A model generated the notes under the pieces. It had not been told where the DNA came from and did no database searches. It saw nothing but the letters and a program-made list of their open reading frames with translations. From contig NZ_CP104208.1 of NCBI RefSeq assembly GCF_026230175.1, forward strand, positions 3,162,001-3,226,000: DNA of 64,000 nt, given 5' to 3'. The translations under genes were made by a program, and so were the position numbers. Below, piece by piece: positions 44,690-52,968 of this stretch. The DNA is from Desulfovibrio mangrovi (GTDB lineage Bacteria; Desulfobacterota; Desulfovibrionia; Desulfovibrionales; Desulfovibrionaceae). The number at the start of each line of letters is the position of its first letter. Within the stretch, counting starts at the first letter, position 1.

Positions 44690-45799
44690 GTGACACAGTT
44701 CTACGGAAAAACCAAAATCTGCTATGGCGAAGATGCCCTTGAGACCCTCGAGCATTTGCCGGCAAAGCAGGCCTTCATCGTGACGGACCCGTTCATGGTG
44801 AAGACCGGCTTCATTGACCGCATCAAGAGCCATCTTGACCGCAGCGGTATTGCCCACCGCACGTTCGACGGTGTTGAACCCGATCCGTCGCTGGAAACCG
44901 TGACCAAGGGCACCAGGCTCTTCATGCAGGATCAGGCGGATGCGGTTATCGCCCTTGGCGGCGGCTCTGCCATCGATGCGGCCAAGGCCATCATGTATTT
45001 CGCCTACAAGGCGGGCGGCGAAGTGAAAAAGCCGTTGCTGGTAGCCATTCCCACCACCAGCGGCACCGGTTCCGAAGTGACGGCCATCTCCGTGGTGACG
45101 GACAAGGTCAATGAGGTGAAGATTCCCCTCAACGACGAGCTCCTGATTCCCGACATGGCCATTCTGGACGCGCGCTTCACCCGTACCGTTCCGCCCCACG
45201 TGACTGCAGCCACCGGCATGGACGTGCTGACGCACGCCATCGAGGCTTACACGTCGCGCAAGGCAAACGCGTTTACGACGATCTATGCGGAACACGCCAT
45301 CCGTTACGTGTTCAAGTACCTGCTTCGCGCCTACCGCCACGGCGACGACATGGAAGCACGCGAAATGATGCTTCTTGCGTCCTGCATGGCCGGTCTGGCC
45401 TTCAACAACAGCGGGCTCGGCATTACGCACAGCATCGCCCACAGCCTTGGCGGCATCTTCCATGTGCCCCACGGCCTTGCCAACTCCGTGGTGCTGCCCT
45501 TCGTCATCCGCTTCAACAGCTTTGACGTGGGTGTGAAGTACCGCGAAATCGCGGATATCCTCGGCCTTCCCTGTTCCTCTGTGGAGGAAGGCACCACCAG
45601 CCTTATCAAGGCTGTGCGTGACCTGAACGAGGCCATGGGCATTCCCGGCAGAATCGGCGCGCTGAAGATCGACGAAACCATCTTCCGTGAGCATCTGGAT
45701 ACCATGTCCAAGAATGTGCTCGAAGACATCTGCACGGCTGGCAACCCCAGAAGACCGTCAGAGGACAATATCAGGCAGCTCCTTGAGCAGGCCTGGTAG
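44690..45799 (+). CDS. cutO: Iron-dependent alcohol dehydrogenase of the microcompartment
   Basis: 369 aa from a GTG at 44690 with TTGGAG 9 bases upstream; the TTG at 44675 overlaps that site. ALGGGSAIDAAKA gives the NAD-binding loop, PTTSGTGSEVT the nicotinamide loop, and DVLTHAIEAY, GITHSIAHSLGGIFHVPHG the iron-ligand histidines (Asp, three His). It is a PduQ-type enzyme that reduces acetaldehyde to ethanol and regenerates NAD inside the shell for the aldehyde dehydrogenase. Second-half genes PduS and PduT provide an alternative route for electrons. Confidence 0.93.
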   Translation: MTQFYGKTKICYGEDALETLEHLPAKQAFIVTDPFMVKTGFIDRIKSHLDRSGIAHRTFDGVEPDPSLETVTKGTRLFMQDQADAVIALGGGSAIDAAKAIMYFAYKAGGEVKKPLLVAIPTTSGTGSEVTAISVVTDKVNEVKIPLNDELLIPDMAILDARFTRTVPPHVTAATGMDVLTHAIEAYTSRKANAFTTIYAEHAIRYVFKYLLRAYRHGDDMEAREMMLLASCMAGLAFNNSGLGITHSIAHSLGGIFHVPHGLANSVVLPFVIRFNSFDVGVKYREIADILGLPCSSVEEGTTSLIKAVRDLNEAMGIPGRIGALKIDETIFREHLDTMSKNVLEDICTAGNPRRPSEDNIRQLLEQAW

Positions 45800-45914
45800 G
45801 AGTTTGATTACAATCCCCAATGCATGAATAGCCGCCGCATCTGTTAGCGCCATGGGTCGGACAGATGGATGCGGCGGCGAAACGGGCCGGTTTGCCGCCG
45901 GCGAGGGCAGTTCC

Positions 45915-47240
45915 GTGGGAGAACAGATAGTAGATATAATCAGGAATGCAGGCGTTGTCGGTGCTGGCGGCGCGGGGCTTCCGACACATGTAAAGGCTGC
46001 CGCCACGGTTGATACCGTGCTGGTGAACGGGGCCTCCTGTGAGCCGTTGCTCATGAGCGACCCCTACCTTCTGGAAGCCGAGATCGAGACCGTCATCCGC
46101 GGCCTGAAGGCCGTGATGGAATGTACCAAGGCCACCAGAGGCATCATCTGTCTCAAGGGCAAGCACGGCAAGGCCATGGCCGCCGTTCGCGAGGCCGTTG
46201 CGCGTCATGCCGGTGAAGGTCTTGAAGCCTTCGAACTCAGAGATTTCTACCCCGCAGGGGACGAGCATGTGCTCGTGCATGAAGTGCTGGGCAAGACCGT
46301 GCCTGAGCGCGGCATTCCCCTGCAGATCGGCGCGGTTGTGAGCAACGTGGAGTCGCTCTACAACATTGCGCTGGCCATGGACGGCAAGCCCGTCACCCAT
46401 CGCTACCTCACCATCACCGGCGAAATCGCCCACCCCATGGTGGTGAAGGTGCCCGTGGGCACGCTCGTTTCCGACGTGATTGCGTTTGCAGGCGGTGCGA
46501 CCATTGCCGATTACCGCGTAGTGGACGGCGGTCCCATGATGGGACGCGTGCTGCCGGACGTGAACCAGCCCGTGACCAAGACCACCAGCGGCCTCATTCT
46601 GCTGCCGCCAGACCACACCGTTGTGGCTGGCAAGGTCATGGATCCCGTGCGTATGCGTCGCATCACCAACTCCGTGTGCTGCCAGTGTACCCGCTGTACG
46701 GACCTGTGCCCCAGAAACCTGCTCGGGCACTCCCTGCATCCCCACAAGCTCATGCGTATTCCGGACAGCCTTGTGGCCTCCAGCCCCGTTGCCCGTGAAG
46801 CGCTGCTTTGTTCCGAATGCGGCATCTGCGAAAAGTTCGCCTGCCCCATGATGGTTTCCCCCCGCGAAGTGAACGCCCAGATCAAGAAGGTACTCATGCG
46901 CGAGGGCGCAAAGTGGGAATCCTCCGGCAAGGAACTGGTGACCAATCCCTTCCGCGCCAGCCGTCAGATTCCTACCATGCGGCTTATTCAGCGCCTCAAT
47001 ATTGAAAAGTACTACTCGCACACCGAGTTCGGCGGCGAGTTCACCCCCTCCGTGGTGCAGATCCGTCTTGGTCAGCACATCGGAGCCCCCGCCGCATGCG
47101 TTGTTGCCGTTGGCGACAAGGTGCTGCAGGGCGACCTCATCGGCGAGATTCCGGAAAAGGCCATGGGCGCGCGCATTCACGCGAGCATCAGCGGCACGGT
47201 AGAAGCCATCGCGGATGGCGTGGTAACCATCAGGGCTTAG
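45915..47240 (+). CDS. pduS: PduS/RnfC-like Fe-S flavoprotein
   Basis: 441 aa from the GTG at 45915 with GAGGG 7 bases upstream; an ATG at 45852 is in frame, but homologues start here. GVVGAGGAGLPTHVKA and the adjacent VNGASCEPLLMSD are the RnfC-type NADH/FMN region; SLBB-like VPVGTLVSDVIAFAGG follows. CCQCTRCTDLCP and CSECGICEKFACP hold two 4Fe-4S clusters. A C-terminal barrel (GDKVLQGDLIGEIPEKAMGARIHASISG) resembles a biotinyl-like/RnfC tail. PduS reduces its cluster partner PduT or cobalamin in Pdu systems; no B12 enzyme is present here, so shell electron transfer is the likely role. Confidence 0.92.
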   Translation: MGEQIVDIIRNAGVVGAGGAGLPTHVKAAATVDTVLVNGASCEPLLMSDPYLLEAEIETVIRGLKAVMECTKATRGIICLKGKHGKAMAAVREAVARHAGEGLEAFELRDFYPAGDEHVLVHEVLGKTVPERGIPLQIGAVVSNVESLYNIALAMDGKPVTHRYLTITGEIAHPMVVKVPVGTLVSDVIAFAGGATIADYRVVDGGPMMGRVLPDVNQPVTKTTSGLILLPPDHTVVAGKVMDPVRMRRITNSVCCQCTRCTDLCPRNLLGHSLHPHKLMRIPDSLVASSPVAREALLCSECGICEKFACPMMVSPREVNAQIKKVLMREGAKWESSGKELVTNPFRASRQIPTMRLIQRLNIEKYYSHTEFGGEFTPSVVQIRLGQHIGAPAACVVAVGDKVLQGDLIGEIPEKAMGARIHASISGTVEAIADGVVTIRA

Positions 47241-47256
47241 GATCTAGGTGAATACT

Positions 47257-47808
47257 ATGAATTTGCGCACTATAGGTTGTGTTGAGCTGAACAGCGTGGC
47301 GCTGGGCATGCAGGCCGCAGACGCCATGGTCAAGGCTGCGGAAGTGGAAATCGTCATGGCCCGTCCCACCTGTCCGGGACGCTACCTTATCATCGTCACC
47401 GGCGATACCGGTGCCGTGAAAAGCTCTGTTGAAGCCGGACGCGCCATCAGCAAGGACATGCTCGTGGACTGGTTCACCATTCCCAGCGTGCACCGCGACG
47501 TTATTCCCGCACTCAGCGGTACCGCCCAGACCTCCGAGATCAACGCGCTGGGCATCATTGAAACCTGCACCGCAGCCTCCTGTATTCTGGCAGCGGATGC
47601 CGCCGCCAAGTCCGGTCAGGTCTGGCTGCTGGAAATCCGCATCGCAGCCGGTCTCGCAGGCAAGGCCTTCGTGGTCATGACCGGTGACGTTTCCTCCGTG
47701 CAGGCTTCCGTGGAAGCCGGTGTGGCAGGCGTTGCCGAAGCTGGCCCCGTGCTCAGCCATGTAGTTATTCCTTCCCCCAGCGAAAGCCTGAAGGCTCAGC
47801 TGGTATAA
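47257..47808 (+). CDS. pduT: PduT-like tandem BMC-T shell protein with Fe-S cysteine (copy 2)
   Basis: 183 aa from the ATG at 47257; AGGTGA is 5 bases upstream, so the GTG at 47248 is part of that site. Pore loop of the first domain ARPTCPGRYLIIV, whose Cys fits the PduT 4Fe-4S ligand (PduT: KTICPGKF). Second BMC domain: LGIIETCTAASCILAADAAAK. More PduT-like than copy 1 and directly downstream of pduS, as in Pdu operons, so it is the probable electron partner. Confidence 0.92.
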   Translation: MNLRTIGCVELNSVALGMQAADAMVKAAEVEIVMARPTCPGRYLIIVTGDTGAVKSSVEAGRAISKDMLVDWFTIPSVHRDVIPALSGTAQTSEINALGIIETCTAASCILAADAAAKSGQVWLLEIRIAAGLAGKAFVVMTGDVSSVQASVEAGVAGVAEAGPVLSHVVIPSPSESLKAQLV

Positions 47809-47839
47809 GAGTAGATTGTTTGAATTGCGCCTCCGGCGG

Positions 47840-47860
47840 GCAGGGGGATAATCCCCCTGC
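47840..47860. repeat. 21-nt palindromic element, copy 1
   Basis: Perfect 9-bp arms GCAGGGGGA / TCCCCCTGC around TAA. The same arms occur at 52845-52865, and a related copy at 47980-48000. It lies in the 273-bp gap between pduT and the PduU-like gene, with no T-tract. Confidence 0.6.
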
Positions 47861-47979
47861 ACCCCGTGGGTGCGATTTCAGGCAGTCTATAGTTTCCAGC
47901 TTCGGCTTATTCCCACTCCGGCCTTGATTAAGCCGGAATTGTGGGTATACCCGCTCAGGCGGTGTCGCCAGTCGGGGGT

Positions 47980-48000
47980 GCAGGGGGCCGTGGTCCCTGC
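47980..48000. repeat. 21-nt palindromic element, diverged copy
   Basis: Outer arms GCAGGG / CCCTGC at the same spacing as the other two copies, with a changed centre (GGCCGTGGT). Preceded by the same GTGCAGG context. Between copies 1 and this lies a partial hairpin CCGGCCTTGATTAAGCCGG. Confidence 0.5.
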
Positions 48001-48081
48001 CGGGTGCGGTCAGAGCCCGCCCCTCTTGCCCATCTGTTGGCGGATTAAACAGTTACCTGCTCTTCCAGACGGAGAACGGAC

Positions 48082-48441
48082 GTGACCATACTTGCAGACG
48101 AACCCAAGCAGCGAGTCATACAGGAATATGTGCCGGGTAAGCAGATTACTCTGGCGCATGTGATCGCCAGCCCCCAGAAGAGCATCTACCTGAAGCTCGG
48201 TCTGGATAACGAGACCTGCGATGCCATCGGCCTTTTGACCATCACCCCCAGCGAGGGCGTGATCATTGCTGCGGACATCGCCACCAAGGCCGCCGGTGTG
48301 GACATCGGCTTTCTGGACCGTTTCGGCGGCTCCCTGCTGATCACGGGCGACGTTGGTAGTGTGGAAGCGGCTCTGCGCGGCGTTCTGGATTATTTCGACG
48401 GCGTGCTGCACTACGCGTCCGTTCCCATGACCCGTTCCTAG
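48082..48441 (+). CDS. pduU: PduU/EutS-like permuted BMC shell protein
   Basis: 119 aa, GTG start. N-terminal beta-barrel strand ([21 protein letters not shown]) and then a circularly permuted BMC domain ([51 protein letters not shown]). This is the PduU/EutS class with a plugged pore. It follows a 273-bp gap and precedes the GTPase gene, as pduU-pduV and eutS-eutP do. Confidence 0.94.
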   Translation: MTILADEPKQRVIQEYVPGKQITLAHVIASPQKSIYLKLGLDNETCDAIGLLTITPSEGVIIAADIATKAAGVDIGFLDRFGGSLLITGDVGSVEAALRGVLDYFDGVLHYASVPMTRS

Positions 48442-48480
48442 TCTGTTTCGGACCGGACGCGGCTTTTACAGGCTCCATAC

Positions 48481-48903
48481 ATGAAGAAGACCATGCTCAT
48501 CGGCGAGACCGGCGCGGGCAAAAGCTCGCTCATCAGCGCGCTTTCCGGTGAGCATTTTGTTTCCCGCAGACCCATGGCGCTGGAGTTCTGCGGCCCCTTC
48601 ATCAACACTCCCGGCGAGTTCCTCGAAAACCGCCGATTCTACCACGCCCTCATCACCACCTCCGCCGACTGCGAAATCCTGCTCATGGTGCAGGATGCCA
48701 CCCGCAGAACCAGCGTATTCCCCCCGCAGTTTGCCCCCATTTTCAACCGAACCGTCATTGGTGTCATTACCAATACCGACGCCCCCGACGCCAATCCCGA
48801 CCGTGCCGAACGCTTCCTGCACACCGCAGGAGCCCGTGAGATGTTCCGCGTGAGCACCGCCACCGGCGAAGGCCTTGCCCCTCTCTGGAAACGGTTGGGG
48901 TAA
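48481..48903 (+). CDS. pduV: EutP/PduV-type small GTPase-like protein
   Basis: 140 aa. P-loop MLIGETGAGKSSLISAL (residues 6-18 region), later INTPGEFLENRRFYHAL in place of the G3 DxxG, and VITNTDAPD approximating the G4 N/T-KxD motif. EutP/PduV proteins associate with the shell and its positioning. Last gene of the cut operon, 39 bases after the PduU-like gene. Confidence 0.88.
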   Translation: MKKTMLIGETGAGKSSLISALSGEHFVSRRPMALEFCGPFINTPGEFLENRRFYHALITTSADCEILLMVQDATRRTSVFPPQFAPIFNRTVIGVITNTDAPDANPDRAERFLHTAGAREMFRVSTATGEGLAPLWKRLG

Positions 48904-49086
48904 GCGCATAAGGGGATTCCGCCCCTGAGACTGCGATAGACCGTCATGCATCCTTTCTGAGTTCTTTCTCCTGATGGAGGGCAAGGCAGCCTTTAGTCCG
49001 TTTTTTCTGTACTTTTTTCTTCGGATGTAGAACTGTTCAATCTGCGCGTACCGCACTGAGCATATGCATACATACTGGAGGCGGGT

Positions 49087-49737
49087 ATGAAGTTTTCCGG
49101 CGTCAACCTATTGGATGAACTGGAAAAAGAAGAGCTTGCGGGGCTTCGGGCCGTGTTTCATGAACGGTCCTTTCCCAAGTCGCAGGTCATCTATGCGGCG
49201 GACGACGAAGAGGATGCGGTCTTCATCATCGCACGCGGCAGGGTTCGGGTTTACCTTGCGTATGAAGACAAGGAGTTCACGCTCGGCATTCTGTCTCGCG
49301 GCGACATCTATTCCACCCACGCGGGCTGCTACATTCAGGCCATGGACGATACCGTGCTGCTGACAACGGACGTGCAGTCCGTGAAGCGGGTCATGATTGA
49401 GGTGCCTCTCTTCAACCGTACCATGGTCAGGGTGCTCGGCAACATTCTGAATAATGCCTTTTCCATCATCGGCGGCCTTGCCTTCAAGGATATCTACAAG
49501 CGTCTCATCAGCTATATTCTGCAGGAAGCGGAGGAGCACGGTGTGCCTGAGGCCGACGGCGTGGAACTGACGCTGAATCTGACTATCGAGCAGCTTGCTC
49601 AGCTCATGGGAGCGACCCGCCAGACCGTTTCCACCCTGCTGAACGACATGGTGCGTGCCGAGCTGATGCAGAAGCGCGGCAGGGGGCGTTATCTCATTCC
49701 CGATCTGGCCGCGCTGGAGCGAGCGGCAGGTGCCTGA
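49087..49737 (+). CDS. cooA: CooA-type CO-sensing CRP/FNR regulator
   Basis: 216 aa. The effector domain reads GRVRVYLAYEDKEFTLGILSRGDIYSTHAGCYIQA, closely parallel to Rhodospirillum CooA (GRLRVYLVGEERE, MHSGCLVEA). His78 fits the proximal haem ligand His77; the position of the ferric ligand Cys75 is Ser76 here. DNA-binding helix LAQLMGATRQTVSTLLNDM. It faces cooS directly, and a CooA operator lies between. It binds haem b and, on binding CO, activates cooSC. A terminator follows the gene. A general CRP call would miss this function. Confidence 0.93.
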   Translation: MKFSGVNLLDELEKEELAGLRAVFHERSFPKSQVIYAADDEEDAVFIIARGRVRVYLAYEDKEFTLGILSRGDIYSTHAGCYIQAMDDTVLLTTDVQSVKRVMIEVPLFNRTMVRVLGNILNNAFSIIGGLAFKDIYKRLISYILQEAEEHGVPEADGVELTLNLTIEQLAQLMGATRQTVSTLLNDMVRAELMQKRGRGRYLIPDLAALERAAGA

Positions 49738-49750
49738 GCGTTAGAACTAT

Positions 49751-49779
49751 GGAGTCCTGTTATGCAGGACTCTTTTTTT
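49751..49779 (+). terminator. Terminator after cooA
   Basis: GAGTCCTG-TTATG-CAGGACTC followed by seven T, 14 bases after the cooA stop. It insulates cooA from the cooS promoter immediately downstream. Confidence 0.92.
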
Positions 49780-49796
49780 CATGGTATGATCCCGAA

Positions 49797-49812
49797 TGTC
49801 GGGTAGCCGACA
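49797..49812 (+). promoter_or_regulatory. CooA operator in the cooS promoter
   Basis: TGTCGGGTAGCCGACA: perfect half sites TGTCGG and CCGACA with a 4-base gap, the consensus for CooA. A -10-like TAGAGT lies at 49834-49839, which puts the operator centre near -41 to -43, so CooA would act as a class II activator. Confidence 0.88.
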
Positions 49813-49880
49813 TACCCAGGATTTCTTCTGCGCTAGAGTATGCCGAAAGAGTAGGCAATTTCTCACTTTCACCTTTCCGA

Positions 49881-49916
49881 AGGGGCATGTTGCCCCCCGC
49901 ATGCGGGGATGCCCCT
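49881..49916 (+). promoter_or_regulatory. Leader hairpin before cooS
   Basis: Nested inverted repeats: outer AGGGGCAT / ATGCCCCT, inner palindrome CCCCGCATGCGGGG (49895-49908). It starts about 35 bases after the predicted transcription start and ends 25 bases before the cooS ATG. No T-tract. It may stabilise the mRNA or mask the ribosome site region. Confidence 0.5.
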
Positions 49917-49941
49917 GACGAACCGAGACAAGGAGGCGTGT

Positions 49942-51819
49942 ATGGCGAAGGAACCGAGACCGGTGGACGATCTGACCATATGGGATGACGCCAAGGCGAT
50001 GATCCTGAAGGGCAGAGCAGAGGGTATTGAAACCGTGCATGAGCGGCTTGCCCAGCAGACCCCGCATTGCAAATTCTGCGAACTGGGCACAACCTGCCGT
50101 AACTGTACCATGGGTCCGTGCCGCATCAGCGAAAAGATGCCGCGAGGCGTGTGCGGCGCAGACGCAGACGTGGTGGTGGCCCGTAACTTCGGCCGGTTTG
50201 TTGCCGGCGGCGCTGCAGGGCATTCCGACCACGGGCGTGACCTCATTGAGGTGCTGGAAGCCATTGTGGAAGGCGAAACCAGTGACTACCGCATTACGGA
50301 CGAAGCCAAGCTGCGCGCCATTGCCGCCGAAGTGGGCGTGGCAACGGAAGCACATGGCATCATGGATATTGCGCGGGATCTGCTGGAAGTGTTTTTCGGT
50401 GACTTCGGCAGCCGCAAGAAGGAGGTTGCCTTCCTTTCCCGCGTGCCGCAGAAGCGCAAGGATATCTGGAAGAAGCTGGGCATGACCCCCCGCGGTGTGG
50501 ACCGCGAGATTGCGGAAATGATGCACCGCACGCACATGGGCTGCGACAACGATGCGCCCAACACCCTCATCCATGCGGCCCGTACAGCCCTTGCCGACGG
50601 CTGGGCCGGTTCCATGATCGGCACCGAATTGTCCGACGTCATCTTCGGCACGCCCACGCCCAAGATGTCCACCGCCAACCTTGGCGTCATCAAGCAGGAT
50701 CAGGTCAATATTCTGGTGCACGGGCATAATCCGGTGGTTTCGGAAATGATTCTGGCCGCCGCCCGCGATCCCGAACTGGTCGCCAAGGCCAAGGCGCTCG
50801 GCGCAAGCGGCATCAATGTGGCCGGTCTGTGCTGCACCGGCAACGAGCTGCTCATGCGGCAGGGCATTCCCATGGCGGGCAACCACCTCATGACGGAACT
50901 GGCCATCATCACCGGTGCGGTGGAGGCCGTAGTGGTGGACTATCAGTGCATCATGCCGAGCCTCGTGCAGATTTCCGGCTGCTACCACACCAAGTTCATC
51001 GATACCGCCCAGAAGGCCCGTTTCACCGGCGGCATCCACTTCGACATTCACCCGCACAATGCACTGGAACAGGCGAAGAAGATCGTGGAAATCGCGGTGA
51101 ACGGCTTTGCAGAGCGCGACGCCTCTCGTGTGGACATTCCCTGCCAGCCTGTGGATATTATGACCGGCTTCTCCAACGAGGCCGTTATCAAGGCGCTGGG
51201 CGGCTCGCTCGATCCGCTGGTGCAGGCCATCGCCGGTGGCGACATCCGCGGCGCGGTCGCCATTGTGGGCTGCAACAACCCCAAGTTCAAACAGGACTCC
51301 ATGAACGTGGGCCTCGCCAAGGAACTCATCAAACGCGACATTCTGGTCATTGCCACGGGCTGTGTCACCACGGCGGCAGGCAAGGCCGGACTGCTGGTGC
51401 CCAAGGGCATAGAGATGGCCGGTCCCGGCCTGAAGAAGGTCTGCGGCGCGTTGGGCATTCCACCCGTGCTGCATTACGGCTCCTGCGTGGACAACTCGCG
51501 CATCATGCAGCTGTGCGCGGCGCTGGCGAATACCTTGGGCGTGGACATCTCCGACCTGCCTGTGGGCGCATCCTCGCCGGAATGGTATTCGGAGAAGGCC
51601 GCCGCCATCGGGCTGTATGCCGTTGCCAGCGGCATCTACACGCATCTCGGCCATCCGCCGCACATCCTCGGCTCCAAGACCGTGACGGACCTTGCCGTTT
51701 CCGGCCTTGAAGGGCTTGTGGGCGCAACCTTCTTCATCGAACCCGATCCGGTGAAGGCTGCGGAGATGTTTGATGTGCGCATCAAGGCCAAGCGCAAGGC
51801 GCTGGGGCTGAGCGAATAG
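49942..51819 (+). CDS. cooS: Ni-Fe carbon monoxide dehydrogenase CooS
   Basis: 625 aa from the ATG at 49942 with AAGGAGG upstream; the ATG at 49909 lies in the hairpin. Cysteines C43-x2-C46 (D-cluster type C-x2-C, which in D. vulgaris binds a 2Fe-2S cluster), then C52, C55, C60, C71 (B-cluster). The C-cluster set is seen as NILVHGHNPVV (His), GLCCTGNEL, VDYQCIMP, AIVGCNNPK, VIATGCVTTAAGKAG and HYGSCVDNSRI. It oxidises CO to CO2 in the cytoplasm. No CooF ferredoxin or hydrogenase genes follow, so electrons probably go to a ferredoxin encoded elsewhere. Followed by cooC after 142 bases. Confidence 0.96.
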   Translation: MAKEPRPVDDLTIWDDAKAMILKGRAEGIETVHERLAQQTPHCKFCELGTTCRNCTMGPCRISEKMPRGVCGADADVVVARNFGRFVAGGAAGHSDHGRDLIEVLEAIVEGETSDYRITDEAKLRAIAAEVGVATEAHGIMDIARDLLEVFFGDFGSRKKEVAFLSRVPQKRKDIWKKLGMTPRGVDREIAEMMHRTHMGCDNDAPNTLIHAARTALADGWAGSMIGTELSDVIFGTPTPKMSTANLGVIKQDQVNILVHGHNPVVSEMILAAARDPELVAKAKALGASGINVAGLCCTGNELLMRQGIPMAGNHLMTELAIITGAVEAVVVDYQCIMPSLVQISGCYHTKFIDTAQKARFTGGIHFDIHPHNALEQAKKIVEIAVNGFAERDASRVDIPCQPVDIMTGFSNEAVIKALGGSLDPLVQAIAGGDIRGAVAIVGCNNPKFKQDSMNVGLAKELIKRDILVIATGCVTTAAGKAGLLVPKGIEMAGPGLKKVCGALGIPPVLHYGSCVDNSRIMQLCAALANTLGVDISDLPVGASSPEWYSEKAAAIGLYAVASGIYTHLGHPPHILGSKTVTDLAVSGLEGLVGATFFIEPDPVKAAEMFDVRIKAKRKALGLSE

Positions 51820-51961
51820 AACAGCATGCTGCGGGGCGGAGTGAGGCTTCGCCCCGCATTCTTGACGCGGGTTCGCGAAGGACGCGGAGACAGACAGGTG
51901 TGCCGGATGTTCGTTCCATACAGGGCGCGGACGCGTTGGTTTGAAGCAGGCGGGAAGGATT

Positions 51962-52738
51962 ATGAAGATTGCTTTTGCAGGAAAGGGCGGGGTGGGCAAG
52001 ACCTCGCTGGCGGCATGGACGGCTGACTGGCTGGCGCGGTCGGGCCGTAACGTCTGGATGGTGGATGCGGATACGGCCCTGTCGCTTGGGCAGGCTTCCG
52101 GCGTTTCAGCGGATGCCCTGCCGGAACCGCTCATCAGACGGGCTGATCTGGTGCGCGAACGCATCCATGCGGACGGTTTTCTCAAGCTGAATCCCGAGGT
52201 GGGCGACCTGCCGGAATCGCTGGCCGTGGACGTGCCGCTTGGTGGCCCTGTGCCTGATGGCGTGACTGCCGGACGTAAGCGGCTGTTGGTGATGGGAGCC
52301 GTGACCAACGCAGGCGGCGGCTGTGCCTGTGATGCCAACGCCCTGCTCAAGGCGGTGCTGGCGAATCTGATTGTGGATCGTGACGACTGGGTCATTGTCG
52401 ATCTTGAAGCAGGAGTGGAGCATCTGGGACGCGGTACGGTGGCCCATGTGGACGGGCTGATCGTGGTCAGCGAACCTTCCATGCGCAGCCTGCAGACCGG
52501 TGCCGAAGTGGGCCGCATGGCTTCCGATTTGGGGTTGCATCGTCAGGTGCTGGCACTGAACCGCTTTCGCGGCGGGCAGGTGCCGGAGCTTGCGGGCCTG
52601 CCGACATCCTGCGTGACCATTCCCCAGCTGGACGGCCTGCTGGACAGACAGATGCAGAACGCCTCCGTTCTCGGCCTGCCGGAGTCCGAGGCCATTGACG
52701 CGCTGGTGCAGGATTGCCTCGGAAAACTGGCAGAATAA
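51962..52738 (+). CDS. cooC: CooC-type nickel-insertion ATPase
   Basis: 258 aa from the ATG at 51962 with GGAAGG upstream; a Met 21 bases earlier is in frame but overlaps that site. Deviant Walker A FAGKGGVGKTSLAAW, the C-x-C metal motif in GGCACDANALL, DLEAGVEHLGRGT and LNRFRGG. CooC dimers bind Ni or Zn at the C-x-C motif and load nickel into the CooS C-cluster using ATP. The 142-base gap after cooS has no terminator, so the two are co-transcribed. Confidence 0.93.
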   Translation: MKIAFAGKGGVGKTSLAAWTADWLARSGRNVWMVDADTALSLGQASGVSADALPEPLIRRADLVRERIHADGFLKLNPEVGDLPESLAVDVPLGGPVPDGVTAGRKRLLVMGAVTNAGGGCACDANALLKAVLANLIVDRDDWVIVDLEAGVEHLGRGTVAHVDGLIVVSEPSMRSLQTGAEVGRMASDLGLHRQVLALNRFRGGQVPELAGLPTSCVTIPQLDGLLDRQMQNASVLGLPESEAIDALVQDCLGKLAE

Positions 52739-52844
52739 TGATTCCCTGCTGCTCAGGGTAACGACAAATTCTGATTTGTCGGATTTCCCAATTCCATTAA
52801 GCCGAGATTGAGTTCAGAAACGGATTTCGATCGCTTACACGGGT

Positions 52845-52865
52845 GCAGGGGGATTATCCCCCTGC
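52845..52865. repeat. 21-nt palindromic element, copy 2
   Basis: Same 9-bp arms as 47840-47860 (GCAGGGGGA / TCCCCCTGC) around TTA, about 100 bases after the cooC stop and before the shared terminator. Confidence 0.6.
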
Positions 52866-52901
52866 GAAGAAAAATATTCAAATGGCTTTGTCAGCAAGCT
52901 G

Positions 52902-52937
52902 AAAAGGGCCAGAACGCACGTTCTGGCCCTTTTCGTT
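52902..52937. terminator. Bidirectional terminator of cooC and hypD
   Basis: 14-bp stem AAAAGGGCCAGAAC / GTTCTGGCCCTTTT with a 4-base loop and T-runs on both strands; the hypD stop is 32 bases away on the other strand. Confidence 0.88.
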
Positions 52938-52968
52938 TCTAAACAATAGCGAACGCTATCGTGTGATA

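Noticed and set aside
49087-49737. Generic CRP/FNR regulator of the cut operon
   Set aside because: Haem-pocket sequence, His78 and the adjacent CooA operator and cooS gene identify CooA; the cut operon has its own MerR-type promoters.
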